Shown here in pieces: positions 1 to 5,499 of a DNA stretch of 6,267 nucleotides. This DNA comes from Methanobacteriota archaeon. Lineage in GTDB: Archaea; Thermoplasmatota; Thermoplasmata; RBG-16-68-12. The DNA lies in assembly GCA_005879045.1 (NCBI GenBank), contig VBLV01000028.1, positions 493-6,759 on the forward strand. Direction: 5' to 3'. Each line of letters begins with the position of its first letter. The stretch's first letter is position 1. The translations under genes and the position numbers were made by a program. The notes under the pieces are model-generated. The model saw only the letters and a list, made by a program, of their open reading frames with translations. It made no database searches and was not told the origin of the DNA.

Positions 1-1
1 C

Positions 2-1108
2 ATGCTCGTGGCCTCATATGCGATTTCGCGCTTCCAGCATGGCGCGTATCTGAGATACCGCGCATCCCATTCCGCGGCGTACCGGCCCGCGGTCCACAAG
101 GCGAAGTGGCTCCATCGGCTCGGAGCCTTGGCGATGGCCCTTCTCGTGCTCTTCTACTTCGTCCCGACGGCGACGTGGATCCTCGGGATCCGCGTCTTCG
201 TCTCCGGGCTCCTGTACTGGCTGTTTGCCGTCGCGACGACCTTGGTGCTCGGATTCGGAACGCGAGCGTACTACTCCGGAAAACTCGAGCGCGCACCCTC
301 CGTCGAGGCCGAAGACGAGCGGGTCGTCGTCAAGAAGGTCGCGATCCCGACGGGTCCGCCGGAAGCGGGGACCATTCTCGGAACCTGCCCGCACTGCCAG
401 CGCGAGATCCTCGCAGCCGACCCGACGTACCGGTGCACCTGCGGCACGATGTATCACCTATCGTGCGCCGCGAGCCTGACCCAATGCCCGAACTGCCGCA
501 CCCCGATCACGGTCGACGCCGACCGCACGACCACGGACGTGTCGATGCGATGCGAGTCCTGCGGTGAGCTGCAGACCGTCCCGCAGGGGACCGACCCCCG
601 CGTGGCCCCCTGCTCGAACTGCAGCGAATTCCTACGTCATCTGGACGAGGGCAAGCGCTACCTCGTCGTCGCGGGCAATCCTTCCATCGGGTTCGCGTGG
701 CTCAGGGACCTCACGAAACTGGGTCGGCCCGCGATCTGCATGACGTCCGCGGCCGCGGAACGGATGCGCCTCGAGTTTGGCGTGAAGGACGTCCCCGTCG
801 TGCAGGTCTCAAGTCATGGAGCCGACGCGATCGATCCGAAGGAACTCGATCCGGTCGGGTTGAGGTCGATCCTGCAGGTGACGCGGGAACGGAAGAGCGG
901 GGTGGTTCTGTATGACGGCTTGGATCAGATCGTCTCCGAGTCGTCTCTCGCGGATGTCATTCGATTCCTTCGGAAGGCAAACGACATGGCCTTCGTGCAC
1001 GGGGTGACGGTGATTGCGCGGGTCTCGCCGGGAGTCCTCTCCGAAGAAGACCTCCGACGACTCAATGCCGAGTTCGACGAGTACCTCGACCTGTCCGCGC
1101 AGCTCTGA
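2..1108 (+). CDS. Membrane-anchored RING/PHD-like zinc-finger protein with C-terminal DUF835 domain (5' end probably cut)
   Basis: Seen: 368 codons are open from base 2. Two hydrophobic helices (about residues 39-59 and 64-86) form a hairpin, followed by a charged linker. Next comes a zinc motif with ligands C129, C132, C145, C147, H152, C155, C162 and C165, a C4HC3 order like PHD or RING-variant fingers. A second ribbon has C184, C187, C204 and C207. Residues 214-368 look like DUF835, including the LYDGLDQI stretch (303-310) that matches the family's DGL-type motif. DUF835 is a euryarchaeal domain of unknown biochemical role, often fused to membrane or signalling modules. Inference: a membrane-bound regulatory or scaffold protein with zinc fingers and DUF835 in the cytoplasm. 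Only one base precedes the first ATG, so the true start and further membrane segments may lie upstream. Its stop is 6 bases from the end of convergent ubiX. The DUF835 call is from remembered family features, not an alignment. Confidence 0.8.
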   Translation: MLVASYAISRFQHGAYLRYRASHSAAYRPAVHKAKWLHRLGALAMALLVLFYFVPTATWILGIRVFVSGLLYWLFAVATTLVLGFGTRAYYSGKLERAPSVEAEDERVVVKKVAIPTGPPEAGTILGTCPHCQREILAADPTYRCTCGTMYHLSCAASLTQCPNCRTPITVDADRTTTDVSMRCESCGELQTVPQGTDPRVAPCSNCSEFLRHLDEGKRYLVVAGNPSIGFAWLRDLTKLGRPAICMTSAAAERMRLEFGVKDVPVVQVSSHGADAIDPKELDPVGLRSILQVTRERKSGVVLYDGLDQIVSESSLADVIRFLRKANDMAFVHGVTVIARVSPGVLSEEDLRRLNAEFDEYLDLSAQL

Positions 1109-1114
1109 CCGGCG

Positions 1115-1678
1115 TCATTCCGGCCCGCTCCACCGGACGCCGATCGAGTGATCGACGCCGAGGTGGTCCAGGATTCGTGCGACGACGAAGTCGACCAGGT
1201 CCGCGATTCGCTTCGGCTTCCCGTAAAATCCCGGGGACGCGGGCATGATGACGACGCCGAGGCGCGCGAGCTTGAGCATGTTCTCCAGCGCGATGGCGCC
1301 GACGGGGGTCTCGCGAGGGACGAGGATCAGTTTCCGATTTTCCTTGATCGCCACCGCGGCGGCTCGCGTGACGAGATTGTCGGCGATGCCGGTCGCAATC
1401 TTTGCGAGGGTCGTCCCACTGCACGGCACCACGACGACGGCACGGAACAGAGACGAGCCCGATGCAGGTGCCGCAGCCAGATTGTCCTCGCCATAGCTCG
1501 ACCGTGCCCTTGCGGCGAACTCCTTCACCGTGAGACCGGTTTCAATCTCGATGACCGCTTGGGCGTCCCTCGTCGTGACGACATCTGCGCTGTCCCCGAG
1601 AATTTCGATGAGGCGCCGGGCATACTCCACACCAGAGGCACCCGAGACGGCCACGAGGATCCTGGGATCGGAGGACAC
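1115..1678 (-). CDS. ubiX: Flavin prenyltransferase UbiX/Pad1 family
   Basis: UbiX joins a dimethylallyl group to FMN to make prenylated FMN, the cofactor of UbiD-type decarboxylases. Seen: 187 residues, the usual size. A Rossmann-like N-terminus carries SGASG (12-16) for FMN phosphate binding, then an ASGS segment (72-75), PCS (85-87), the VPRETP strand (120-125), LENM (131-134), the PxxPGFYxxP segment (146-155) whose tyrosine belongs to the substrate pocket, and a terminal RW (183-184). No expected motif is missing. The start is GTG at 1676-1678, chosen because it puts the first beta strand (RILVAVSGASG) right at the N-terminus. No clear Shine-Dalgarno precedes it. It is transcribed away from the GNAT gene and converges on the DUF835 gene. 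No UbiD partner is visible. In archaea UbiX can serve menaquinone-type pathways or the UbiD-like decarboxylase of the modified mevalonate route; which applies here cannot be told. Confidence 0.95.
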   Translation of the reverse strand: MSSDPRILVAVSGASGVEYARRLIEILGDSADVVTTRDAQAVIEIETGLTVKEFAARARSSYGEDNLAAAPASGSSLFRAVVVVPCSGTTLAKIATGIADNLVTRAAAVAIKENRKLILVPRETPVGAIALENMLKLARLGVVIMPASPGFYGKPKRIADLVDFVVARILDHLGVDHSIGVRWSGPE

Positions 1679-1786
1679 GCGCGTGAGAGGCGCGGAGTCC
1701 AGATGAAGATTCCGCGGGATCGAAGGCCATGGCGATCGACGTCAACGTCAAGGAAATCAACCTTAAACAAGGTTAACACGTCGGGG
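1679..1786. promoter_or_regulatory. Divergent intergenic region between ubiX and the GNAT gene
   Basis: These 108 bases separate two genes read in opposite directions, so both promoters should lie here. The only AT-rich patch is around 1751-1777. TTAAA (1763-1767) is centred about 22 bases before the GNAT start codon, slightly short of but compatible with an archaeal TATA element for a leaderless mRNA. The same patch read on the minus strand (TTTAAGG) could serve ubiX with a leader of roughly 60 bases. The placement is inference; no start site can be proven from sequence. Confidence 0.4.
1759..1774. repeat. Perfect inverted repeat, 6-base arms with 4-base spacer (possible operator)
   Basis: AACCTT (1759-1764) and AAGGTT (1769-1774) are exact reverse complements around AAAC. 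The element ends 12 bases before the GNAT start codon and covers the only TATA-like sequence of the divergent region. A repressor bound here could block one or both promoters. The arms are short, so chance is not excluded. Confidence 0.4.
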
Positions 1787-2350
1787 ATGCGGAAAGGACA
1801 AGTCCCGGCGCCGAATCCGCGCGCCGTGGTTCGCGGCAGCGTGCGTCAGGCAACCCTCGAGGACTTGGATCTTCTCGTACGCCATCGTCGAGGCATGTGG
1901 AACGCGATCGCGGAGATCCCGAAAGCGGACCTCGACGCGGCGGACCGCATCTACCGTCGTTGGGCACGGACGCAGATGAAGTCGAATCGGTTCGCCGGCT
2001 TCATCGTTGACGTCGGCGGGGAACCCGTCGCCAGCGGTTGCCTTTGGCTCATGCACGTCCAGCCGAGGCCGAACTGGAAAGGGACGACCGCGGCGTATCT
2101 TCTCTCGATGTTCACGGAGCCGGCCCATCGCGGCCGCGGCCACGGAGCTCGCATCGTTCGGGAAGCGATTCGATTCGCAAAGGCGCGCGGCATCCCCGTG
2201 ATGCTCCTCCACGCTTCGGCCTTTGGCGAGCCGATTTACACGCGTCTCGGTTTCGAGCGAACGACGGAGATGCGCTTGTTCTTGGAACCCGGAAAACGTC
2301 GCCGTGGACGCGTTCGCACCTCCCGGAAAACGGCGCGACGCGGGAGATGA
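1787..2350 (+). CDS. GNAT-family N-acetyltransferase
   Basis: An acetyl-CoA-dependent acetyltransferase of the GNAT fold; the acceptor is unknown. Seen: 187 residues. An N-terminal strand (VRGSVRQATLEDLDLL, about 15-30) opens the fold, central strands FAGFIVDVGGEPVASGCLWLM (about 69-89) follow, and motif A, YLLSMFTEPAHRGRGHGARIV (104-124), carries the R-x-x-G-x-G/A acetyl-CoA pyrophosphate loop as R115-G-R-G-H-G-A. The segment ending in YTRLGFERTTEMRLFL (151-166) is the usual motif B and last strands. Residues 170-187 form a basic tail with 11 Lys/Arg in 18. The start at ATG 1787 was chosen because upstream in-frame codons run through the divergent promoter and antisense to ubiX, and lack a GNAT character. 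A gap of 77 bases separates it from the S19e gene. The fold is sure; a specific substrate such as a protein N-terminus, polyamine or antibiotic cannot be chosen. Confidence 0.88.
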   Translation: MRKGQVPAPNPRAVVRGSVRQATLEDLDLLVRHRRGMWNAIAEIPKADLDAADRIYRRWARTQMKSNRFAGFIVDVGGEPVASGCLWLMHVQPRPNWKGTTAAYLLSMFTEPAHRGRGHGARIVREAIRFAKARGIPVMLLHASAFGEPIYTRLGFERTTEMRLFLEPGKRRRGRVRTSRKTARRGR

Positions 2351-2395
2351 CGATCCCCTCCGTGAGAGCACGCAAGCCTTCAAATACGACCTCGA

Positions 2396-2402
2396 TTTAT
2401 GA
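2396..2402 (+). promoter_or_regulatory. TATA-like box of the rps19e operon
   Basis: TTTATGA lies in an AT-rich patch in the 77-base gap after the GNAT gene, centred about 29 bases before the S19e start codon. That is the archaeal TATA distance for a transcript beginning at or next to the start codon. The bases just before ATG 2428 hold no Shine-Dalgarno match, which agrees with a leaderless mRNA. Confidence 0.55.
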
Positions 2403-2427
2403 AGCGCGAACCCGACGCGTGTTCCCG

Positions 2428-2892
2428 ATGACGACTGCATACGATGTACCTCCGGTCCTCCTGATCGAACGCATCAAGGAGAAGTTGCAGGCCGAAGGCA
2501 AGATCAAGCCGCCGGAATGGGCGGCATTCGCCCGCACGGGCGTGAACACGGAGAAGGCGCCGGTCCAAAAGGACTGGTGGTATCGCCGGGTCGCCGCGGT
2601 CTTGCGGAAGGTCTACTTGCACGGGCCGGTCGGCACGTCGCGCCTCGCAGCCGAGTTCGGCGGACGCCGGGATGACGGTGCCGCGCCATATCATCCGCGA
2701 CGCGGCTCGCGGTCGGTCGCCCGGGAGGCGATGCAGCAGCTCGAGGCGATGGGCCTCCTCACGAAGACGGACAAGAAGGGCCGCTCGATCAGCGCCCAGG
2801 GCCGCAAGCTCCTCGATTCCCTCGCGCACGACATCCTGATGGACCTCGCGAAGACGAACCCCGAGCTCACGAAGTACGCGGGGGGCCCCTGA
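2428..2892 (+). CDS. rps19e: Small-subunit ribosomal protein S19e
   Basis: S19e is an archaeal/eukaryotic protein of the 30S/40S head with no bacterial counterpart. Seen: 154 residues, normal for archaeal S19e. The protein starts MTTAYDVP, as usual in the family, followed by [18 protein letters not shown] (28-45), the highly conserved [21 protein letters not shown] core (49-69), [10 protein letters not shown] (71-80), the basic [19 protein letters not shown] segment (91-109) and the C-terminal [13 protein letters not shown] (118-130). The start at ATG 2428 is supported by the family N-terminus and by the TATA-like box 29 bases upstream. An in-frame ATG at 2347 would add 27 residues unlike the family. 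It opens a five-gene operon, with the PDCD5 gene following after 4 bases. Confidence 0.96.
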   Translation: MTTAYDVPPVLLIERIKEKLQAEGKIKPPEWAAFARTGVNTEKAPVQKDWWYRRVAAVLRKVYLHGPVGTSRLAAEFGGRRDDGAAPYHPRRGSRSVAREAMQQLEAMGLLTKTDKKGRSISAQGRKLLDSLAHDILMDLAKTNPELTKYAGGP

Positions 2893-2896
2893 TTCG

Positions 2897-3232
2897 ATGT
2901 CGATGGACCAAGACGAACTGGATGCGATCCGTCGGCGGAAGATGGCGGAGCTGCAGCAGGCCCAGGTGCAGGCCCAGGCCGAGCAGCAATATCGGGATCA
3001 GCAACAAGCCCAACGGCAGACGATCCTCCGTCAGATCCTGACTCCGGAGGCGAGGGAGCGACTCGGGCGGATCGAGCTCGCGTACCCGGAGCTGAAGGAG
3101 AACATCGAGAACCAGCTGATCGCCCTCGCGCAAAGCGGTCGGGTGCAGCGGATGATCGATGACGCGACCCTGCGGCAGATCCTCGAGCGCGTGATTCCCC
3201 GCAAGCGGGACATCAAGATCGAGAGGCGTTAA
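2897..3232 (+). CDS. PDCD5-family DNA-binding protein
   Basis: Homologue of eukaryotic PDCD5 (TFAR19) and of small archaeal DNA-binding proteins; the cellular role in archaea is poorly defined. Seen: 111 residues, usual length. An N-terminal helix ([16 protein letters not shown], 6-21) leads into a Gln-rich, likely coiled, stretch (20-41) and then the conserved three-helix core [21 protein letters not shown] (41-61), [22 protein letters not shown] (63-84) and [20 protein letters not shown] (92-111). The LTPEARERL and [12 protein letters not shown] stretches are the family signatures. ATG 2897 is 4 bases after the S19e stop; ATG 2903 would remove only two residues and cannot be excluded. No good Shine-Dalgarno is visible, so translation may be coupled to S19e. 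The neighbourhood with S19e and L39e is the common archaeal arrangement. Confidence 0.95.
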   Translation: MSMDQDELDAIRRRKMAELQQAQVQAQAEQQYRDQQQAQRQTILRQILTPEARERLGRIELAYPELKENIENQLIALAQSGRVQRMIDDATLRQILERVIPRKRDIKIERR

Positions 3233-3234
3233 CC

Positions 3235-3390
3235 GTGGCGAAGAACAAACCGTACGCGAAGAAACTCCGCCTCCTCAGGGCGGTCAAATCGAACCGCCGC
3301 GTCCCGGCCTGGGTCATCCAGCGGACGAAACGACGTTTCACGCGCCATCCGAAGAAGCGGTCATGGCGGCGGAACAAACTGAAGGCGTGA
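3235..3390 (+). CDS. rpl39e: Large-subunit ribosomal protein L39e
   Basis: L39e is a tiny basic protein lining the peptide exit tunnel of archaeal and eukaryotic ribosomes, at the place partly taken by an L23 extension in bacteria. Seen: a 51-residue frame from GTG 3235 to TGA 3390. It reads [20 protein letters not shown] in residues 1-20, then [11 protein letters not shown] (21-31), [13 protein letters not shown] (38-50). The NKPxAKKLRL, RRVPxWV and HPK+RxWRR blocks are diagnostic, and the length equals the family norm of about 50. The GTG lies 2 bases after the PDCD5 stop, with GAGAGG (3221-3226) 8 bases before it as a plausible ribosome binding site inside the preceding gene. No ATG alternative exists in the frame. 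It is short enough to be missed by length-limited gene finders. Confidence 0.96.
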   Translation: MAKNKPYAKKLRLLRAVKSNRRVPAWVIQRTKRRFTRHPKKRSWRRNKLKA

Positions 3391-3394
3391 GGCC

Positions 3395-3658
3395 ATGGCC
3401 GAGCAGGAAGAGGAACGAATCATGATCATCCCCTTGCGGGCCGCTTGGGCGGCGTCCCGCACGGACCGAACGCCGCGGGCGATCAAGGCGATCCGGGAGC
3501 ACGTGCAGCAACACCTGAAGCCGGATCGGATTTTCATCGACGATGTCTTGAACGAGTACTTGTGGAAGCGCGGCCGCGAGCATCCGCCCCGCCGGATCCG
3601 CGTCAAGGCGATCAAGTTCGAGGACGGCTCCGCCGTCGTCTCCCTCCCGGAGGACTGA
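3395..3658 (+). CDS. rpl31e: Large-subunit ribosomal protein L31e
   Basis: L31e sits beside the peptide exit tunnel on the archaeal/eukaryotic large subunit. Seen: 87 residues, typical for archaea. An acidic N-terminus (AEQEEE) is followed by RIMIIPLRAAWAASRTDRTP (8-27), the helix RAIKAIREHVQQHLKPDRIFID (28-49) and VLNEYLWKRGREHPPRRIRVKAIKFEDGSAVVSLPE (51-86). The PLR-A-R...RAxxAI pattern and LWxRGxxxPPRRIRV are the family signatures. ATG 3395 starts 4 bases after the L39e stop; the pairing of L39e then L31e then aIF6 is standard in archaea. The tight spacing suggests translational coupling. No sign of truncation. Confidence 0.96.
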   Translation: MAEQEEERIMIIPLRAAWAASRTDRTPRAIKAIREHVQQHLKPDRIFIDDVLNEYLWKRGREHPPRRIRVKAIKFEDGSAVVSLPED

Positions 3659-3662
3659 GGGA
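3657..3662 (+). promoter_or_regulatory. Shine-Dalgarno site fixing the TTG start of aIF6
   Basis: GAGGGA overlaps the L31e stop codon (TGA 3656-3658) and lies 5 bases before TTG 3668. It is one of the few clear ribosome binding sites in the operon. It supports the rare TTG start, for which no nearby ATG is available. Confidence 0.6.
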
Positions 3663-3667
3663 CCCAT

Positions 3668-4321
3668 TTGCTTCGGCGGCTCGAGATCGCGGGGAACCCT
3701 TACATCGGCGTTTTCTGCGCGGCGAACGACGAGCTGCTGATCGTGGCCCCGGACGTCCCCAAGTCCGCGATTCGGCACATTGTCGGGGCGCTTGACACGA
3801 CACCCATCGTCACGAGCGTCGGACACTCGACCGTCGTCGGCTCGCTCCTGGCGTTGAATTCGAAAGGCATTCTCGCGTCCCCCTTCATCGAGGAGGAGGA
3901 GCTCGACCGGATCGGCGATGCGGTCTACCCGCTGCCCCATCGACTCAGCGCGGTGGGGAACAACGTCCTCTGCAACGACTACGGAGCGGTGGTCCATCCA
4001 GGCTACGACGACGAAGCGGTCACCTTCATCGGTGAGGTCCTCGGCGTGAACGTCGTGCGCGGTACCGTCGCGGGCATCAAGACGGTCGGCAGTGTCGCGG
4101 TCGCGACGAACAAGGGCGTCCTCTGCCATCCGCACGCGCGGCCCGGGGAGATGGAGGTTGTCAAGTCGACGTTGCAGGTCCCGGTCGTGATCACGACCGC
4201 GAACTATGGAGCCGCTCAGGTCGGGGCGTGCATGGTCGCGAACTCCCACGGCGCCGTCGTGGGCTCGCGGACGACACCCATCGAGCTAGGGAGAATCGAA
4301 GAAGGGCTCGGGCTGTTTTAG
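3668..4321 (+). CDS. eif6: Translation initiation factor aIF6 (ribosome anti-association factor)
   Basis: aIF6 binds the large ribosomal subunit and prevents joining with the small one; the eukaryotic homologue is eIF6. Seen: 217 residues, close to the usual 220 or so, with the pentein fold's repeating pattern: NPYIGVFCAANDELLIVAP (10-28), VGHSTVVGSLLALNSKGILA (51-70), VGNNVLCNDYGAVVHPGY (96-113), VAGIKTVGSVAVATNKGVLC (134-153), and ANYGAAQVGACMVANSHGAVVG (178-199). The start is TTG 3668, which gives the family-like N-terminus MLRRLEIAGNPYIGVF. The first in-frame ATG lies far inside the fold (residue 162). It follows L31e after 9 bases and is the last gene of the operon. A TTTT run overlaps the stop codon and could help termination, but this is weak. 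Confidence 0.96.
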   Translation: MLRRLEIAGNPYIGVFCAANDELLIVAPDVPKSAIRHIVGALDTTPIVTSVGHSTVVGSLLALNSKGILASPFIEEEELDRIGDAVYPLPHRLSAVGNNVLCNDYGAVVHPGYDDEAVTFIGEVLGVNVVRGTVAGIKTVGSVAVATNKGVLCHPHARPGEMEVVKSTLQVPVVITTANYGAAQVGACMVANSHGAVVGSRTTPIELGRIEEGLGLF

Positions 4322-4349
4322 CTCTGCCGTTTACAAACCATCCGGCAAG

Positions 4350-4360
4350 TTTGATATATC
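4350..4360 (+). promoter_or_regulatory. TATA box of the DUF373 gene
   Basis: TTTGATATATC is the strongest TATA-like sequence in the window and includes the 8-base palindrome GATATATC (4353-4360). Its centre is about 28 bases before ATG 4385, the spacing of a leaderless archaeal transcript. It sits directly against an earlier in-frame ATG at 4361, which therefore would not be in the mRNA. It separates the translation operon from the next unit. Confidence 0.65.
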
Positions 4361-4384
4361 ATGGGATTGGTAGGTATCGTGACC

Positions 4385-5482
4385 ATGAAAACCCTGGTCC
4401 TGTGCGTCGATCGGGATAACGACATCGGCGCCAAGACGGGGCTTCAGGCCCCCCTCATCGGTCGCGACCAGAATCTAGCGGCGGCGACGAAGCTCGGGCT
4501 CGCAGATCCCGAAGATTCGGACGTCAACGCGTTGCTGAGCGCGGTCTCGATTTACGACGGCCTCCAGAAGGACAAGACCGACGCCGAGGTCGCGACGATT
4601 TGCGGGGACGTCCGCGTCGGTGCCGTCTCCGACCTCGTCCTGACGAAGCAACTCGACCAGGTCCTCGAGCAGCTCCGGCCGGACCGCGTGTTCCTCGTTT
4701 CGGACGGAGCCGAGGACGAGGCGTTCTCGCCGATCATCGGCTCGCGGATCCGGGTGGACCACGTGCGTCGGGTGTACGTCCGGCAGACGCCCACCGCGGA
4801 ATCGCTGTACTACACGATCGGCCGGCAACTGAAGAATCCTCGAGTGCGCCGCAAGATCGTGGCCCCGCTGGGATTCGTCCTTCTACTCTTTGGCGCGATC
4901 TATCTGGCCCTCCCGAACGCGGCCTCAGGCCTCGCCCTCATCCTCGCGGGCCTCTATTTCATCATGATCTCCTTGCCGTTCCAGAGTATCGGAGACGTCT
5001 TCAAGAAAGGCGGCGAATACTACGACCGGGTCCGGGATTCCGTCGCCACCGGGAACCTCGCGATTTTCTTTAACGTCTCCGCGCTCATCCTAATCCTGGT
5101 CGGGATTTTCTTCGGAGCGGATACTGCGGGCCGGAACGGCGGGGCCTCCTATGTGTCGCAGTTCCTCTGGTTCGTCATCGGCGCGGTCTGGTGGATCGTC
5201 ATCGGCACGCTGCTCTTCGAAGGAGGCAAGGTCATCAGTGCGTACCTCCGCCATGGCAGAGCTCCCCGGCATGCGGTCGCCGTCGCGGTGACGTTCGTCG
5301 CCCTCGGCCTCCTGGTCCTTGGGATGACGCAGATCCTCCAGACGATCCTCGGCGAGTACAACCCGGCTGCCTCGTTGCCCCTGATCTATCTGAGCATGGG
5401 CCTCGCCCTCTTCCTCGTCGCGGTCACCGGCCTCTCGTACCGAACGCGGGGGGAGCGCCCGGATTCGGTCGATGAGAGCTAG
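4385..5482 (+). CDS. DUF373 family membrane protein, six predicted helices
   Basis: DUF373 proteins are archaeal membrane proteins of unknown function. Seen: 365 residues from ATG 4385. The soluble N-terminal domain begins MKTLVLCVDRDNDIGAKTGL (1-20), the characteristic DUF373 opening with a D-R-D-N-D-I-G motif. It continues with GRDQNLAAATKLGLADPEDSDVNA (26-49), VGAVSDLVLTKQLDQVL (78-94) and RPDRVFLVSDGAEDEAFSPII (98-118), an alternating strand/helix layout with acidic residues at strand ends. About six hydrophobic helices follow: 158-176, 180-197, 226-245, 259-279, 296-316 and 329-350. The tail is polar. ATG 4385 is preferred over ATG 4361 because of the conserved N-terminus and the TATA box. 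The acidic D-x-D-N-D and VSDGAEDE patches could bind metal or nucleotide, which is speculation. The mptE gene follows after 17 bases, so the two probably share a transcript. Confidence 0.88.
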   Translation: MKTLVLCVDRDNDIGAKTGLQAPLIGRDQNLAAATKLGLADPEDSDVNALLSAVSIYDGLQKDKTDAEVATICGDVRVGAVSDLVLTKQLDQVLEQLRPDRVFLVSDGAEDEAFSPIIGSRIRVDHVRRVYVRQTPTAESLYYTIGRQLKNPRVRRKIVAPLGFVLLLFGAIYLALPNAASGLALILAGLYFIMISLPFQSIGDVFKKGGEYYDRVRDSVATGNLAIFFNVSALILILVGIFFGADTAGRNGGASYVSQFLWFVIGAVWWIVIGTLLFEGGKVISAYLRHGRAPRHAVAVAVTFVALGLLVLGMTQILQTILGEYNPAASLPLIYLSMGLALFLVAVTGLSYRTRGERPDSVDES

Positions 5483-5489
5483 CCGCCCC

Positions 5490-5494
5490 GAGGG
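5490..5494 (+). promoter_or_regulatory. Shine-Dalgarno site of the mptE-type gene
   Basis: GAGGG lies 5 bases before ATG 5500 within the 17-base gap after the DUF373 stop. It supports that start and fits an internal gene of a shared mRNA rather than a leaderless one. Confidence 0.55.
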
Positions 5495-5499
5495 TTTGG

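Noticed and set aside
1109..1114. Possible terminator between the DUF835 gene and ubiX
   Set aside because: Only 6 GC-rich bases separate the two stops, with no T-run or hairpin.
1148..1786. Long upstream in-frame extension of the GNAT protein
   Set aside because: It runs antisense to ubiX and through the divergent promoter, and its translation is Arg/Asp-rich without domain character.
2347..2427. N-terminal extension of S19e from an ATG overlapping the GNAT stop (ATGA)
   Set aside because: The 27 extra residues do not resemble the S19e family, whose proteins begin at the MTTAYDVP equivalent, and the TATA-like box lies inside this stretch.
1763..2440. A 225-codon minus-strand frame across the GNAT gene
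   Set aside because: It lies opposite a clear GNAT fold, runs through the divergent promoter and the S19e start, and has no recognisable domain.
3338..4249. A 303-codon open frame on the minus strand across L39e, L31e and aIF6
   Set aside because: Its translation is an Arg/Asp-rich low-complexity string with no motif, and it lies antisense to three confidently identified genes. High-GC codon bias keeps such frames open.
4330..4339. GTTTACAAAC as a hairpin or operator after aIF6
   Set aside because: The arms are only 4 bases with a 2-base loop; this is too short to distinguish from chance.
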